This document shows, piece by piece, positions 28,601 to 40,527 of a stretch of DNA of 64,000 nt. The DNA is taken from positions 35,160,115-35,224,114 of the forward strand of contig QVOM02000042.1 of NCBI GenBank assembly GCA_003586115.2, written 5' to 3'. The notes beneath the pieces are model-generated. The model did not search any database. It was not told the origin of the DNA and saw nothing but the letters and a program-made list of their open reading frames with translations. The translations under genes were made by a program, and so were the position numbers. Source of the stretch: Salvator merianae (lineage: Eukaryota > Chordata > Lepidosauria > Squamata > Teiidae). The stretch's first letter is position 1. The number at the start of each line of letters is the position of its first letter.

Positions 28601-28724
28601 CCTGAGACCAAATAAAAGTAAAAGTAACAGGATCTTGGCATAAAGAGAGAGATGGGCATGTGGATGAGGCCTTCAGGGATGCAATGCTGGCATTCCATTT
28701 CATGTTGGGCACCCTCCAGCTGCC

Positions 28725-31700
28725 TTGGAGAGCAGAGGTCTCATAGAAGGAGAACACCAGGCTGAGGAAGAGGGACAGGCTCCCTTAGCTGGGACCCCTT
28801 CCTTAGTTGATATACCCATATCCTTTTGTACCAAAGACACTCCTTCACCACTGGGGGAAGGGGCTTTTCTTGAAGTGGGTGATCAAACTATTAGAAATAT
28901 GGACAAATGGGTTTATGATAGGTGCTCTGACTTCAAGGTGACTTGCCTGTCCGGTTCAAAGGTTGTGGCCAATGCTGGGGAGAAGCCAGTAGTCACGCTG
29001 CATGTTGGAACCAGTGAAGTTGGGAAGGGTAAGTGGGATGTCCTAAAAGCCTAATTTAGGTTGTTAGGTAGAAGATTGACGTCCAGAACGCCCAAGGTTG
29101 CATTCTCAGAAATGCTATCTGTTCCATGCACAGGACTAGCTAGGAGATGAAATTCAGTGTCCTCAATGTATGGATTAGGCAGTGGTGTTAAGAGGAAGGG
29201 TTTAAATTTGTTAAGTGCTCGGGAACATTCTGGAACAAGTCAAATCTGTACAAAAGGGACTGGTTACACTTGACCCAAGATGGAACCAGACCATTGGCAC
29301 TTAACATTAAAGACGGTGCAGAGCATCTTTAAACTGATCCTCAGGGAAAAGCTGGGCATGATATGATATGAAAGAGGTAAGGGACAGTTTAAGACTTCAA
29401 ATGGTCCTACGATAGTGAGTTTGCATCAGAGGAGTGCACATAAATGCCGATATGCTAACACAAGAAACCTCCAAGCCAAAACAGGGGACTATGGAGTGCT
29501 TGAAGATAGTTGAGAAAATAGGTAGTACTGGCATAAGTGAAACCCGGAATGATGAAAACCAACAGGACAGTTATCCCAAGTTACAAACTCTATAGGAAGG
29601 ACAGAAAAGGGGAATTTGAAGGTATTGTAGCCTTGTACATTAAAGAACAGATAAAATCTAATGAACTAGAATGTCTAGGAGAATCAAACCCTTTCACAGA
29701 GGCCTTATGGGTAAGAATACCAGGCCATAAAACCAGTCTAATATTAAGAACACCCTATTGCCCTCCTAATTAGAAAATTGGCATTTGGAAAATGATGTCA
29801 AGGAGGCATCCAAAAAGGGGAAGGGTAGTTATAATGGGGGACTTCAACTACCCTCACACAGATTGGATAAACTCTTGCTTAACTCACAAGAGAGATGAAA
29901 TTCCTGGATATGCTCAATGATTGATCCTTAGAGTGGATGACTGTAGAACCAACAACCAAGAGAGAATCCTGGAATTGATCCTAAGAAATGCTCAAGATCT
30001 GGTAGAAGATGTCACTGCGGTTGATCCAATAGAGAACAGTGACTACAATGTGATAGCATGCAACGTAAGTATAGATAGTAACTTGCCAATAAAATCTAAC
30101 ATAGAGACCTTAAACTTTCAGAAAATAAACTTTCCCAAAATCAGGAAACCAGTAAAGAGGAAACTGAAAAGAGAAGTTAGAAGAGATCATTACTCCAAAA
30201 TGCATGGAGATCGTTTATTATCACAATAACGGAGGCTCATTTAGAATGCTTACCAAAAAGAAGAAAGGTCCTAAAAAAAAAAGGAAGTCCGAGAGACTAT
30301 CAGTGTGACATAACAGTATATTATGGGAAGACATTAAAAACAAGAAAACTCTTTCAGAAAATGGGAGGCTTGCCGAAATGGGAACAGGAAGGGACACAAA
30401 TTGTTGCAGAGCAAATATAAGATGGCAATTAGGAAGGCTAAGAAGGATTTTGAGGAGCACATTGCTAAAACATCAAAAGGAATAATAATAACTTATTTAA
30501 GTACATCAGGAGTAGGAATCTAGCCAGGAAAACAGATCATTAGATGACAACAGACAGAAAGGGAAAATTGAAGAGGACAAGGAGATTGTAGAGAAGATTA
30601 ACACTTTATTGGCCTCCGTTTTCACTGAGGAAGACAGAGAGCATATGCCCATAGCTGAACCTCTTTTTTAAGGAGGATGTCAGAAGAATTAAACTGGATA
30701 GAGGTAACCAAGGACAAGGTCCTCATGTGTCTGGATAAACTTAATGCTAATAAATCTCTGGGACCAGATGCCATTCATCTGAGAGTTCTTATAGAACTCA
30801 AATATGAAATTTCTGACTATATAATCTTTCCCAAAAATATATAATCCTTCACAGATAACAGGCTCTATGTCTGAAGACTTGAAGGAAGCAAATATTATAC
30901 CAATCTTCAAAAAATAATCCAGAAGTGATCCTGGAAAGTACAGACCAGTCAGTTTAACATCCAGAAAAGGTGATAGAAACCATAATTAAAGATAAAATTA
31001 GCGCATAGAGGAGCAAGCATTGCTAAAGAAAATCAGCATGGCTTCTGCAAGTGTAAATCATGCATTATTAATTTGCTAGAATTCTTTGTGAGTGTCAACA
31101 AGCATATGGACAAAGGTGATCCAGTTGACATTGTCTATTTCAACTTTTGACAAAGTCCTTCATAAAGAACTCTTGATGAGTCATGGAAGAATAGGGCAGG
31201 TTCTATCAGGGACTGATAACTAGCTATAGGTCAAGCAACAGAGAGTAGTAATATGTGGGATTTTCTCCAAATGGAAGGAAGTAAAAAGTGGAGTCCCCTA
31301 AGGATCAGTACTGATAGCAGTAAGGGGTGAGATAGCAAAGTTTGCTAATAACACCAAATTATTCAGGGTAGTGAAAACTGAAAGAGATTGTAAGGAGTTC
31401 CAGAGAGATCTCTTGACAGTGAGTGAGTGGGCAACCAAGTGGCAAAAGAGCTTCAATGTTAGTAAGTGCAAAGTGATGCACTCACATTGGGGCAAAAATT
31501 GATGGGGTCTGAGCTTCTGCAACAGACCAAAAGAGACTTAAAGGTTCTGGTGCACAGGCTGATTAACCTAACGTGCAGCAGCAGTGAAAAAAGCAAATTC
31601 AATGCTAGGTATAACTAGTAAAGGAGAAGAAAATAAATCTGCAAGCATCATCATGCCTCTTTACAAACTTACGGTGAGGACATATTTGGAATACTGTGTC

Positions 31701-31950
31701 TAATTCTTACATATACAGAAAAGATATTGTGGAACTGGAGAAAGTGCAAAAAACAGTAACCAAAATGATCAGGGGCTTAGAATCCCTACCCTTTGACAGC
31801 AGGCTGCTACGTTTAGGCCTATTCAGTCTTGAAAGACAGGGCCTGTCGTAGTCTGCACTAGCATGTGGATGGCAGGTCCTTATTCCGAGATATAATCCAG
31901 AATAAGGCTCAGTGCAGAAAGGGCCTGAGATGATTGCAAAAGAGACTGTG
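28725..31950 (+). mobile_element. CR1-type LINE, near full length but degenerate
   Basis: ORF1 remains lie at 28725-29150: the LHVGTSEVGKGKWDVLKA block matches the esterase-like domain of CR1 ORF1. ORF2 follows: an endonuclease part (YKLYRKDRKGEFEGIVALYI at about 29575, then a GDFNYPHTDW block at about 29840), then RT blocks (NLLEFFVSVNKHMDKGDPVD at about 31070, KWQKSFNVSKCKVMH at about 31440, and LEYCV- and VQKTVTKMIRGL-like parts to 31830). Stops and frameshifts are frequent, and the RT centre with the YADD motif is largely missing. A foldback element interrupts its 3' part at 31851. It is antisense to DAPK1. Confidence 0.85.
31851..31926 (-). mobile_element. Partial copy of the foldback element family
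   Basis: On the minus strand it reads AGGCCCTTTCTGCACTGAGC and then TTATTCTGGATTATATCTCG, closely matching the left half of the element at 18802. It sits inside the 3' part of the CR1 LINE and so is younger than that insertion. Confidence 0.65.
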
Positions 31951-32031
31951 CAAATTGATAGATGACATGAGTACCAATTGCTGCTAGTCACACAATTGTA
32001 TACAACTTCTGGTATCAGTTTTCCCATACAG

Positions 32032-32151
32032 CAGGGATGTTCAGCTGCTGCTCTGTGTGGGTTCTTTAACTATAGCTACACCTGAGGCTCGCAGAGAATG
32101 AGGGGAGTTGTAGTTCAAGAACATCTGAAATGCCAAAGTTGAATATGCCTG
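32032..32151. mobile_element. Non-autonomous hAT MITE, 120 bp
   Basis: The ends CAGGGATGTTCAGCTG and, on the other strand, CAGGCATATTCAACTT match at most positions. The flanks CCATACAG and CTCTACAG agree at six of eight bases, as expected for an aged hAT target duplication. The interior GGGAGTTGTAGTTCAAGAAC is typical of a MITE family common in reptile genomes. Confidence 0.7.
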
Positions 32152-33324
32152 CTCTACAGGGTATCTGCTGAAGAGTGTGATGCTTAGAGTGCTGCTATGC
32201 ACTGGTTTTCCATAAAGACACACAAATTATCTTCCTACAGACCCAAGGCCAGCTGCTGTGATACCAGGCAGGCGTACTGTTTAATTCAGTGGGACATTTT
32301 TTGTGTTTTTACTTATGTCTTTCATTACCTGTACATTGTACAGTTTGTACAATGGTGGCTTCAAATGAATAAAACTGTTTACCTTGAGCAATCAAAAGCT
32401 TTATTCTACCTCAGTCACAAGATTCACAAAGACAGAGGTTATACCCGTACTGAACATTCTGTGCAAAATTTGGTTTGCAATACTGGCTACAAAAATGTTC
32501 ATGAAATATTGTTAATAAATCGTGCAATTAAGAACTTATCAACAGCATGTACAGATCACATTAAACTGAAGAGATTTTTTTTAATAAGCACAGGCTAAAA
32601 ACTAGGGGAAATACAAACTAAGTTATATTAACTTTGTCCCCAAACAGCAGTTGAATTTTTTTTCCTCTCAACGGGCTTAGATTTACATTGAAGAATTTTA
32701 GTTGTAGTTTTTTAACGCCCAGCATTCTATTTACATGATATAAACTTCTCTTCCATAGACAAGCCAAGTTTACAATTGTGAGAACCACACTACCACTTTG
32801 CAGAAAATGCCCTCTTTTAGTAACAGTAATTGCCCTCATGATCCCATAATTTTCTTGTATTGGTGGATAATTATTACTTTAAAACTACTTTCTTGAATGT
32901 GCTTCTTGTGGTCTATTGAACTGGTTTGTGTGGTGTGATTTTTCAATCATTTTTCTGACCAGTTACTTGACAGCTAAATTATATTTTAGCATTTAACTGA
33001 GGAAACTATAAACTCCTACTTACATTGAAGTGTGTGTAGAAAGAAGATAAGGAAGGTGTTCACAAATTTAGTTTAAAGTGCTCTGCTTGCCTGAATTATA
33101 TTTGTTATTTAATACAGGAGGATATACAACAAACATGGCTAGTTAGTATGATCATGGACAAAAATAATTCCAGTCATGGCTTCCCTTTCTTTTCTTCATA
33201 ACAGAAAAGACAAGAAATCACAATAACTGGAGCTTTTTAAAGAAATGATTACTGTCAATTCACAGTTTCATTTTCTTGCTCTTATAATCTGACATCCCTC
33301 TATTCAGATTTTACAGTAGAGTTT

Positions 33325-33490
33325 CACAGAACATAAGAGGTGCCCTGCTGGATCAGGCCACAGCCCAGCATCCTATCTCACAGTGGCCCACCAATTGCTT
33401 CTGGACATTCTCAAGCAAAACCTTCATGGGCTCTCAACTCCCTGCAAATGGCAATCCCCACAACCTAAGGCAGTGCACACCTAATCTGAG
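33325..33490 (+). repeat. Dispersed sauropsid repeat (unclassified)
   Basis: This contains GAACATAAGAGGTGCCCTGC, then TGGATCAGGCC, CAGCATCCTATCTCACAGTG and GCCCACCAATTGC. This is a very widespread repeat of reptile genomes. I cannot say from memory which class it belongs to. Confidence 0.55.
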
Positions 33491-33829
33491 ATTTAAGATT
33501 ACTTCATACAATTTAATACTGCACTGTGAGCTATATTTCATAAGCAAGGCTACATGAATAATGGAAAACATTCAATTTTTGTTTTTGGACCACCTCAAAA
33601 AGAGAGATGGGAGTAGCATATGAATCATTCTTGCCCAAGCAGAGCTTAATTCCTTTGATATGGGAACACCTAATGGCTGACTCTTTAAACATGCCTATGC
33701 CTATGCATGTGCACATGGAGAATTTTCTTCAACGCTGAAAGTCAAAATGTAGCAGTAAGATGCCTATTTACATTGTACAGTCATTGTCCATGTCATTAAG
33801 CACGTTTCAGAATTAAGCAGGGTTGCTTA

Positions 33830-34330
33830 TGGGCACTGCTGGTGGTAGGCACATTGTGCTGACCTTGAAAGAACTGTACTGACTGCCAATTCAAGATGCT
33901 CAAAATACTGGACCCCAAATATTTGAAAAAGTGCCTTTTTCCATATAGACTTTACTGTGTACTGAGAAAATCTGAAGTGGCTTTGCTGGGATTCTACCAT
34001 CCTTAGAAGCTAAAGGTGTAGGGACTCACAAGAAGGCCTTTCTCGTGGTAGCCCCAAAGTTATGGAATGACTTCCCTTCCGAGGCATGCCAGACTCTGCC
34101 ACTCTGCACCTTTAGACGGCCAATGAAGCCACCTAATAAGGCAGCCGTTGTCTCATTGCCACTACTTTATTCGAACATTCTTCCTTTGTTACCATATTTT
34201 GGTATGTTATTTTTCCCTATTTTGTTACACAACTCCTATTCTGAACTTACAGATTGTGGGGAAATATATACATATTTAAATAATAGTAACAGTATTACTT
34301 TAGTCTAAGACACCAGACAGCGATTGCAAG
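33830..34330 (+). mobile_element. L2-type LINE 3' end
   Basis: One frame from 34045 reads MVAPKLWNDFPSEACQTLPL and then CTFRRPMKP, the conserved C-terminal end of L2 ORF2. Weaker similar sequence precedes it. The 3' UTR-like AT-rich part follows. It is 5'-truncated and antisense to DAPK1. Confidence 0.7.
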
Positions 34331-35960
34331 CTCACTACTGAATTCCATGAAAATCACTCACAGCTCAGTGGCTCATTTACTGCTTTTACAGACTTCAAAT
34401 AAACAAATAAAACTGACACTGAATTATTGCTGAATGTCATCAAGATGTGTTTCATTTCTGGTGACTGTATAGACATATACATTTTGATTTGTTGGCAATA
34501 TGAACAAATCCAAACTATCACTTTAGTTCATATTCTAGATAATACAACAAAGTAATTTAGTACTATATTAGTGGGAAATTGTTTGTAGAGGATATAGCTG
34601 AGGTGTAGTATAATAATACACTATGAATTTCAGATTTAGTGGAATATTTAACCCTCTTAATCCCCGAAGCTGTGGATTACAATATACTTAAGAGCCAGAA
34701 GAAAAACATTAAAGAATCAAGGTTGTGTCGAACATATTAAATGCAAAAATAATCTCAAGTACCCTATTTCATACATGCAAGCAAAGCAGAAATCAGAAGC
34801 TGCTGATTATTTTTACTGAACTCTTTCAAAGCACACAGATTTCACAGCTTGATTTTTAACTTGTTTTTACTTGTTGGATATACAGAAATTAATTAATACA
34901 GTGCAATACAGTTAGATAAATTATAATTTTTCCCCATATACCAGCATTTTATATTCCCCCTTTCCCTTTTCCCCAGTAATTTCTTCTATTCATTTTGGGA
35001 AATCTCTCATTATGCCTTGATTCTTTCTCAGCTCGATATTACTTAATAGCCAAGTCCCCCAAATCAACTCGAGTTCCTTCCTTACCTGGTTTCCTTCCAT
35101 TTTTATTCTTTTATCTCTTATCATATCAAACACTTCTCATCTCTCCCTTGTCTATTTACCTTTATCTTCACACTCATACAGTATAGTTTGTCTTGCTGCC
35201 AACAATGATTTCAACAATAAATCTTTTGTTTTTCATTTCCTTATTTCTCCCCCTCATTCTTCTGAAGAGACACGTTTCATGTGTGCATTCAATTGGTTCT
35301 TGTATTATTTCATAGCTTGATAATCTGAGGACAGATAGTTTTGATTTTTTTTTTTCAGGAAAGTGATTACACTTCCAACCAATTCCTCCAACTGTCCATG
35401 AAAAGAAACATGTAAACCTATCAACAACTGGATCTGAATTCCTTACTGAACCCATTTGCACCATCATTGTTCCATCAACTTGAAGAGGCTTGCTATCATC
35501 AGTAATAAATGAGCACACACACGTGTTTAGTTTTCCTTACTAACTTTCCTAATGGGCACTAACCCAGGTAAGAGTTAGTATGAAAAAACAAACCAACCTT
35601 ACTGCCGAGTCCTGCTTACTAGTCTGATACACACATAGTAAGATTAAGCAAGATCAAATCCTGTAAGCTGACAAAAGAAATTATGAGTTCAGCAACGTGA
35701 CATGACCTCAGGTAAAAAATGTTCTGGGAGTTGGTTTGATAGTTATCAACTATATAAACTAGGAAAACTTTTTCTTTCTTATGTATCATACACAATAATA
35801 CAGTTCTAATATGTCAAGATCACCATTCTTAGGCCCAGATTCAAGGAGGAGACCTGCCTCTATAGCAGCATGTCAGTGCTTACTGATAAAAGAACACATA
35901 GCACCAGCAAAAACATACATTCCTCAGTGCTTTCCCACCCATGTTGGCACGGATGGCCTG

Positions 35961-36097
35961 CAGTGGCAGCCTGTGACTCTAAGGGCGAGTGTTTGCGCCC
36001 CACGCAAAATGCGCCATGGCTGTTCGGGGGGGGCCTCCGTGCCTCCGTACTGCCACAGCGCGCGAACACCTGCCCTTAAAGTCATGGGCCATCACTG
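35961..36097. mobile_element. Non-autonomous hAT MITE, 137 bp, with perfect 8-bp target duplication
   Basis: The ends CAGTGGCAGCCTGTGAC and, on the other strand, CAGTGATGGCCCATGAC are similar and are followed by CTYTAAGGGC and a GTGTTYGCGC run. The flanks 35953-35960 and 36098-36105 are both ATGGCCTG. The CTTTAAG and GGTGTTCGC blocks are shared with the 195-bp element at 10888, so they form one family of different lengths. Confidence 0.85.
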
Positions 36098-36831
36098 ATG
36101 GCCTGAACATCAAATACTCTGGTTTTAACTCCCTATCTTCTCACAGTCTCCAAATGACCTTGAGACAACACTAGGTCCAGCTATTTCCCAACAGCTACAG
36201 CAAAGGAAAGGCAGGTCAGTGAAATATGCAACCAGGCACAGAGCCTCAAAGATGGCAGCGCAGTGGCCAAGTTGATACAACAAAGAACAAACACAACGTA
36301 CTAAAATTTGCATTTGATGTCTGTTAGATTATTTTAGATCTCCTTGGGTGGTATTATAAATAATAAGACAAAGAATCAGGTTTTATATCTTCTGCATACT
36401 GTTGATACATTGTGCTGCACAAAACTAGATTAGGTGACCCATGAAGGCCCAGTCTGTCAATGTATCTCAGACATAAGACTCAAGCTGTGTTCAGATGCAG
36501 TAAAAAAAAAGCATCTCTGCAGTAGCTTGGAGATGGTTCACAGGTGGAATTGTTCACACTCCGCTCTGTTCCACCCCACCCCCATGAACACTGTAGGCTA
36601 GAAAAGATGGACTAAAAAATGGAATGAAAATGTGAGTGCCACATGCTACTATCTATAATGTGCTTTTGTGTTGTCTTCTTTTTTTTTTTCTACATGTGAA
36701 AACAGCCTCAATTAGCCAATGTAACGTAAGGGAGAGCCAGTTTCTTAGTGTGTCAATCTTACATCAAAAGATCTTCAGAAACTAAAGCAAAAAAATACAT
36801 TTTTTCCAACTGTGTAAAAATAAGCTCGTTT

Positions 36832-36875
36832 GATTGTATTGTATTGTATTGTATTGTATTATATTATATTATATT
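36832..36875. repeat. Pentanucleotide microsatellite (TATTG/TATTA)n
   Basis: About five TATTG units are followed by three TATTA units, a cleanly readable simple repeat. Confidence 0.9.
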
Positions 36876-37529
36876 AATTTATTTAAAAACATGAACATGC
36901 ATGATGGTTTCTATGACATAAATGAAGATAGATGACTAATTAAAACAAGTACAGCCAAGTATGGCATGGATTATTTTCAATGTAACTGATTAGAGAATGC
37001 TAAAATTTATTAGTAACTGCTTGCCTAAGCAAGCATCAATTTAGGACATAAATGCTAGCTACTCCTTTCTTTTTCTTTCAAAAATGAGAAAAAAAACATA
37101 AGTGGATCCGGCTTTTGGATTAAGGGCCACAAAAAACCCTGCATTTAAATAAACTCACTTTTATTTGTCTTCATTACTTACTTATTTTATAAGATAAAAT
37201 AATCAAGTCCACCACATATATCATATATACATATGTTACAAACAAACTAAAACCTATCATAGAGAGAACTTTTAATCAATAGCAATTTACATGTACTTTA
37301 AAATTATAAAACATTAAAATCTAGTAATATTTAAATTCTTTTAATATGCAAGGACTTGATCTTGGTAGCTGTATTCCAAAATAGTATCTATACATATATA
37401 AATACACAGAAGCCTCTTAACATATGACAAATACAATCACATAATGTTAACTTCGATGATTCTTAACTGCTGGTTGTATATGCACAAAAACAGATTGACA
37501 TTTTGAACAGAATTACAGGGAGTAAATAC

Positions 37530-40527
37530 TAGAGATGTGCCAAACTGGTTTTATTCAAATACCATTCATAGAGAACAGGGAGTGCTCAAAGTGTTCTTCT
37601 GAACTAAAAATGTTTAAAATAGGTGACCATAGTAGAATCGAATCTGGGTGCATTTGATGAGTTATTTCAAAAACAGCTCACAGTGTCTTTGCCTTTAGAA
37701 AGGACATATACTTTCTTCTGCTCTCAGTTACCAATACTGATATAGCTTCACTTATTGGTTACTGTGTTGCCTTTTGCAATTGGATGGTTCAACCTTTGTT
37801 TGTTGGAAGGTTGTTGGCTACTTTGTTTTATTTGCATTATGCTGCGAGGGAAACTGGTGTGCTATGGGCTCTGTTGGGAATCAGGAGGGAGGGGTGGCTC
37901 AAAGGGTGTAATTTAAGAGCATGAAAGGACTCAAGTCAGACCTGCTTTTTCGCTTGAAAACGTTTGGAGAGTTGCTGCAGTTTGTGAGTCCTGCCTAAAA
38001 GCAGGTGGGTGGGTTCTTTCTGCTCTAGTCTGCTGTGGGACGAAGTGCTCCTTTCTCTAGTTTCTCTCCCTTACTCGATACTTTGATTTAGGGGTCAGGT
38101 TAAGGGAGGTTCTTGTCGGGGGAGGCTACAGTTAGGTTCTCTGGCCTGGCCTGCTCTGTAGCAGCTTGCTATCTGCTTTGGGGGCGGGGGTATGTGTGGG
38201 GGCAGGAGGGTTTTGTTTGCTAGTACTCTGCCAAGGCATTTTTATAGTGAGGTTAGCTGCATCAGTTTTGTTTGTTTGTTTGGTTCATGTGTGATGTTCC
38301 TTTTGCCCTGATCTGAGCAAGTGAGATTCTTGGAGGCCTGGGGAGGGCCTTTTTCTGTTTGCTACTTTTCTGCAGAGGTTTTTTTGTGTGTGGGGGGGAG
38401 TGAGGTTAGCTGTGTCAGCTTCTTTTTTTCTTATTCACATGTTGTGTTTATTTTGCCCTGGTCTGAGTAAGTGAGGTGGGGTACCTACAGGCCTGGGAAG
38501 GGGCTTTGGGGAGCTTCTACTTTTTCTTTCCTTTTGCTCTTACTTTCTTGTTGGGAGTCTCCCTTCCCTGTGGCTCTTTCTTCAAAGTCTGCTGCTGCCT
38601 TTTTTGGTTGTTTGTTTGTGTAATGGCTGGTGTTTTGGGCCTGTCTGCTTGAACACTAGACACTAGCTGCTGTTGAGCCTCCTCAGTAGATCAGGGATCC
38701 TGCAGTTGCAGGCATAGAGATGAGATCAGTATGAGCAAAGATACCTGCTGGTTCATATTACACTTAGGAGTACCTTACTTTTGGGGAAAGCACTTCTAGT
38801 AGGACTAAGGGTAGGGTTGGGTAGAGGCAGGTCTCTTTTAGGGGGATAATTTCTCCCTTTAAACAGTTATAGTGTGGGCTAGGATTAAGGTTAGCCTAGG
38901 TTTTGGGGCAGCAGGGAGGGTTTAGTTTAATTTAAATCTAGAAATACGTCTGGGAGGGGCAAAGGAAAAAGAACAGCTAGAGTCCCAGGTAGGAGGAAAG
39001 GAAGGAGTAATGCTGGCCATGGCCGGATGGTGTCTGAGGGGCCTACTCCCTGGGCCTCTGCCAACAGGGAGTCCTTGGAGCAAGCACCATGCAGACTTAC
39101 CTTTCCTACTCGGGGAGGTACACCTGAGATGCATGCTGCTCCTAGGTCACTGCTAGAATTAGGGCGATGTAGTCTTTCTCATGATGAGGAACCAGAGGCT
39201 CCTCCAGCAAGGGAGAAAGCCGTGGTGATGATGGTTTCATCTGCCAGGGCAGCTAGGCCTCCTCCACCTGTTCCAGATTCCAGTGCAACCTCACAAGTCG
39301 AGACTGATGAGGAGCAGGAGCCTTGCCTTAGTCCTTCATAGCACTGGGTTATGGGAGTGATAGTTCTGCTCTCCAGCAGGAGGCAGCAGCAGTATTATTG
39401 CCACCATCAAAGCAGCGTCATGAGAGCCCTGGGGGTAGTCTAGTGTTTAGGCATTCTGAGCTCTGATGTTCTAATTACACAGCTTGCAACCACTATAAGG
39501 CATGGATCAGAAGAGGGTCGGGCATTGAGAATCTTGGCACAATGGTACCAATGAGACATGTACGCAGCATAGCCCTGGTGTCCTTCCCCCTGCTGATAGC
39601 ACTAGGTCTGGCAGGACCTGATGCTAGACCCAAGAACATGATTTTGGAGGCAACCTGCAAGGAACACCGTGGGTCAGCGCTGTCCAGTTTCTTTGGTCTT
39701 GGCCTCAGCAAGTTTCCACTGAGATGGGAGAAGTCCATTGGCTTCAGTAGTGCTGAGCACCCATTCTGCAGTATTTGCAAGAATATGGTGGCATCTGAGT
39801 TTTGAGCACCCCATCACCAAATCTGTCCAGATCTGGAAGTGGTTGTCTGGAAATATATGTCATGTCTGCTGACCAGCATCCAGAATAAGAGGGTGTTTTC
39901 CATAGCAGGCAACATGGTGACATCTTATCACATTCACACAGACACTCTGCTGGTGGAGCAGCACATTTTCCTAAAGAAACTCCTCTTGTTGCAAAATGAA
40001 GGCCACATCTGGTCATCCTGGTAGGGGTCTTCCTGTTGCCCCCCCCCCCAAACTCACATGCCAATTTGGGGGACTCCAGCTCAAACTCTGCAGAATTTTG
40101 GTCCTAGTGCGCTACCTGACAGAGTAGTTGTCGCTGCAGCGAACTTTTGAGTTGGAGCCTCCAACGTCTGGGGAAGCAGCAGGAAGACTCCAGCTGAGCA
40201 GCATGATGCTTGGGTACACCCCTTGGTTTCACAGGAACCCTTCCACTTGCTCCTTCAAAGTGGCCCTATTTCCAAATTTAAAGCTCTGGTGTCGCCCTGT
40301 GGGGAATTTTTCAGTTATTTTCACTGATTACACACATAAATTCCATTTAAATCACCCACATACTCCCGAATGTTTATAAATTGATGATGAGGATTCCCCT
40401 TTCTCTTCTCCATTGTTTCTGGTGAAGAACAGTTTTATGTTCAATGAACATTGTATTAGAACATGTTCGAAATTCTTAGGGTTTGGTTCAAACTGAATCA
40501 GGAAAATACTGTTCGTGCACATCTCTA
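37530..40527 (+). mobile_element. hAT DNA transposon relic, 3.0 kb, with transposase C-terminus
   Basis: Both ends carry the same terminal inverted sequence: TAGAGATGTGCCAAAC on the left and TAGAGATGTGCACGAAC read inward from the right. Near the right end (39880-40000) one frame gives RVFSIAGNMVTS and then IFLKKLL, the hallmark of the hAT C-terminal dimerisation domain. The 5' and central parts (38000-39340) are GC-rich, with one 104-codon open frame at 39027, but I could not recognise a BED finger or the catalytic residues. It is therefore broken. No convincing 8-bp target duplication is left. Confidence 0.75.

Noticed and set aside
28293..28757. 154-codon minus-strand open frame
   Set aside because: It is the antisense of an L2 fragment whose plus-strand frame matches the L2 RT C-terminal region.
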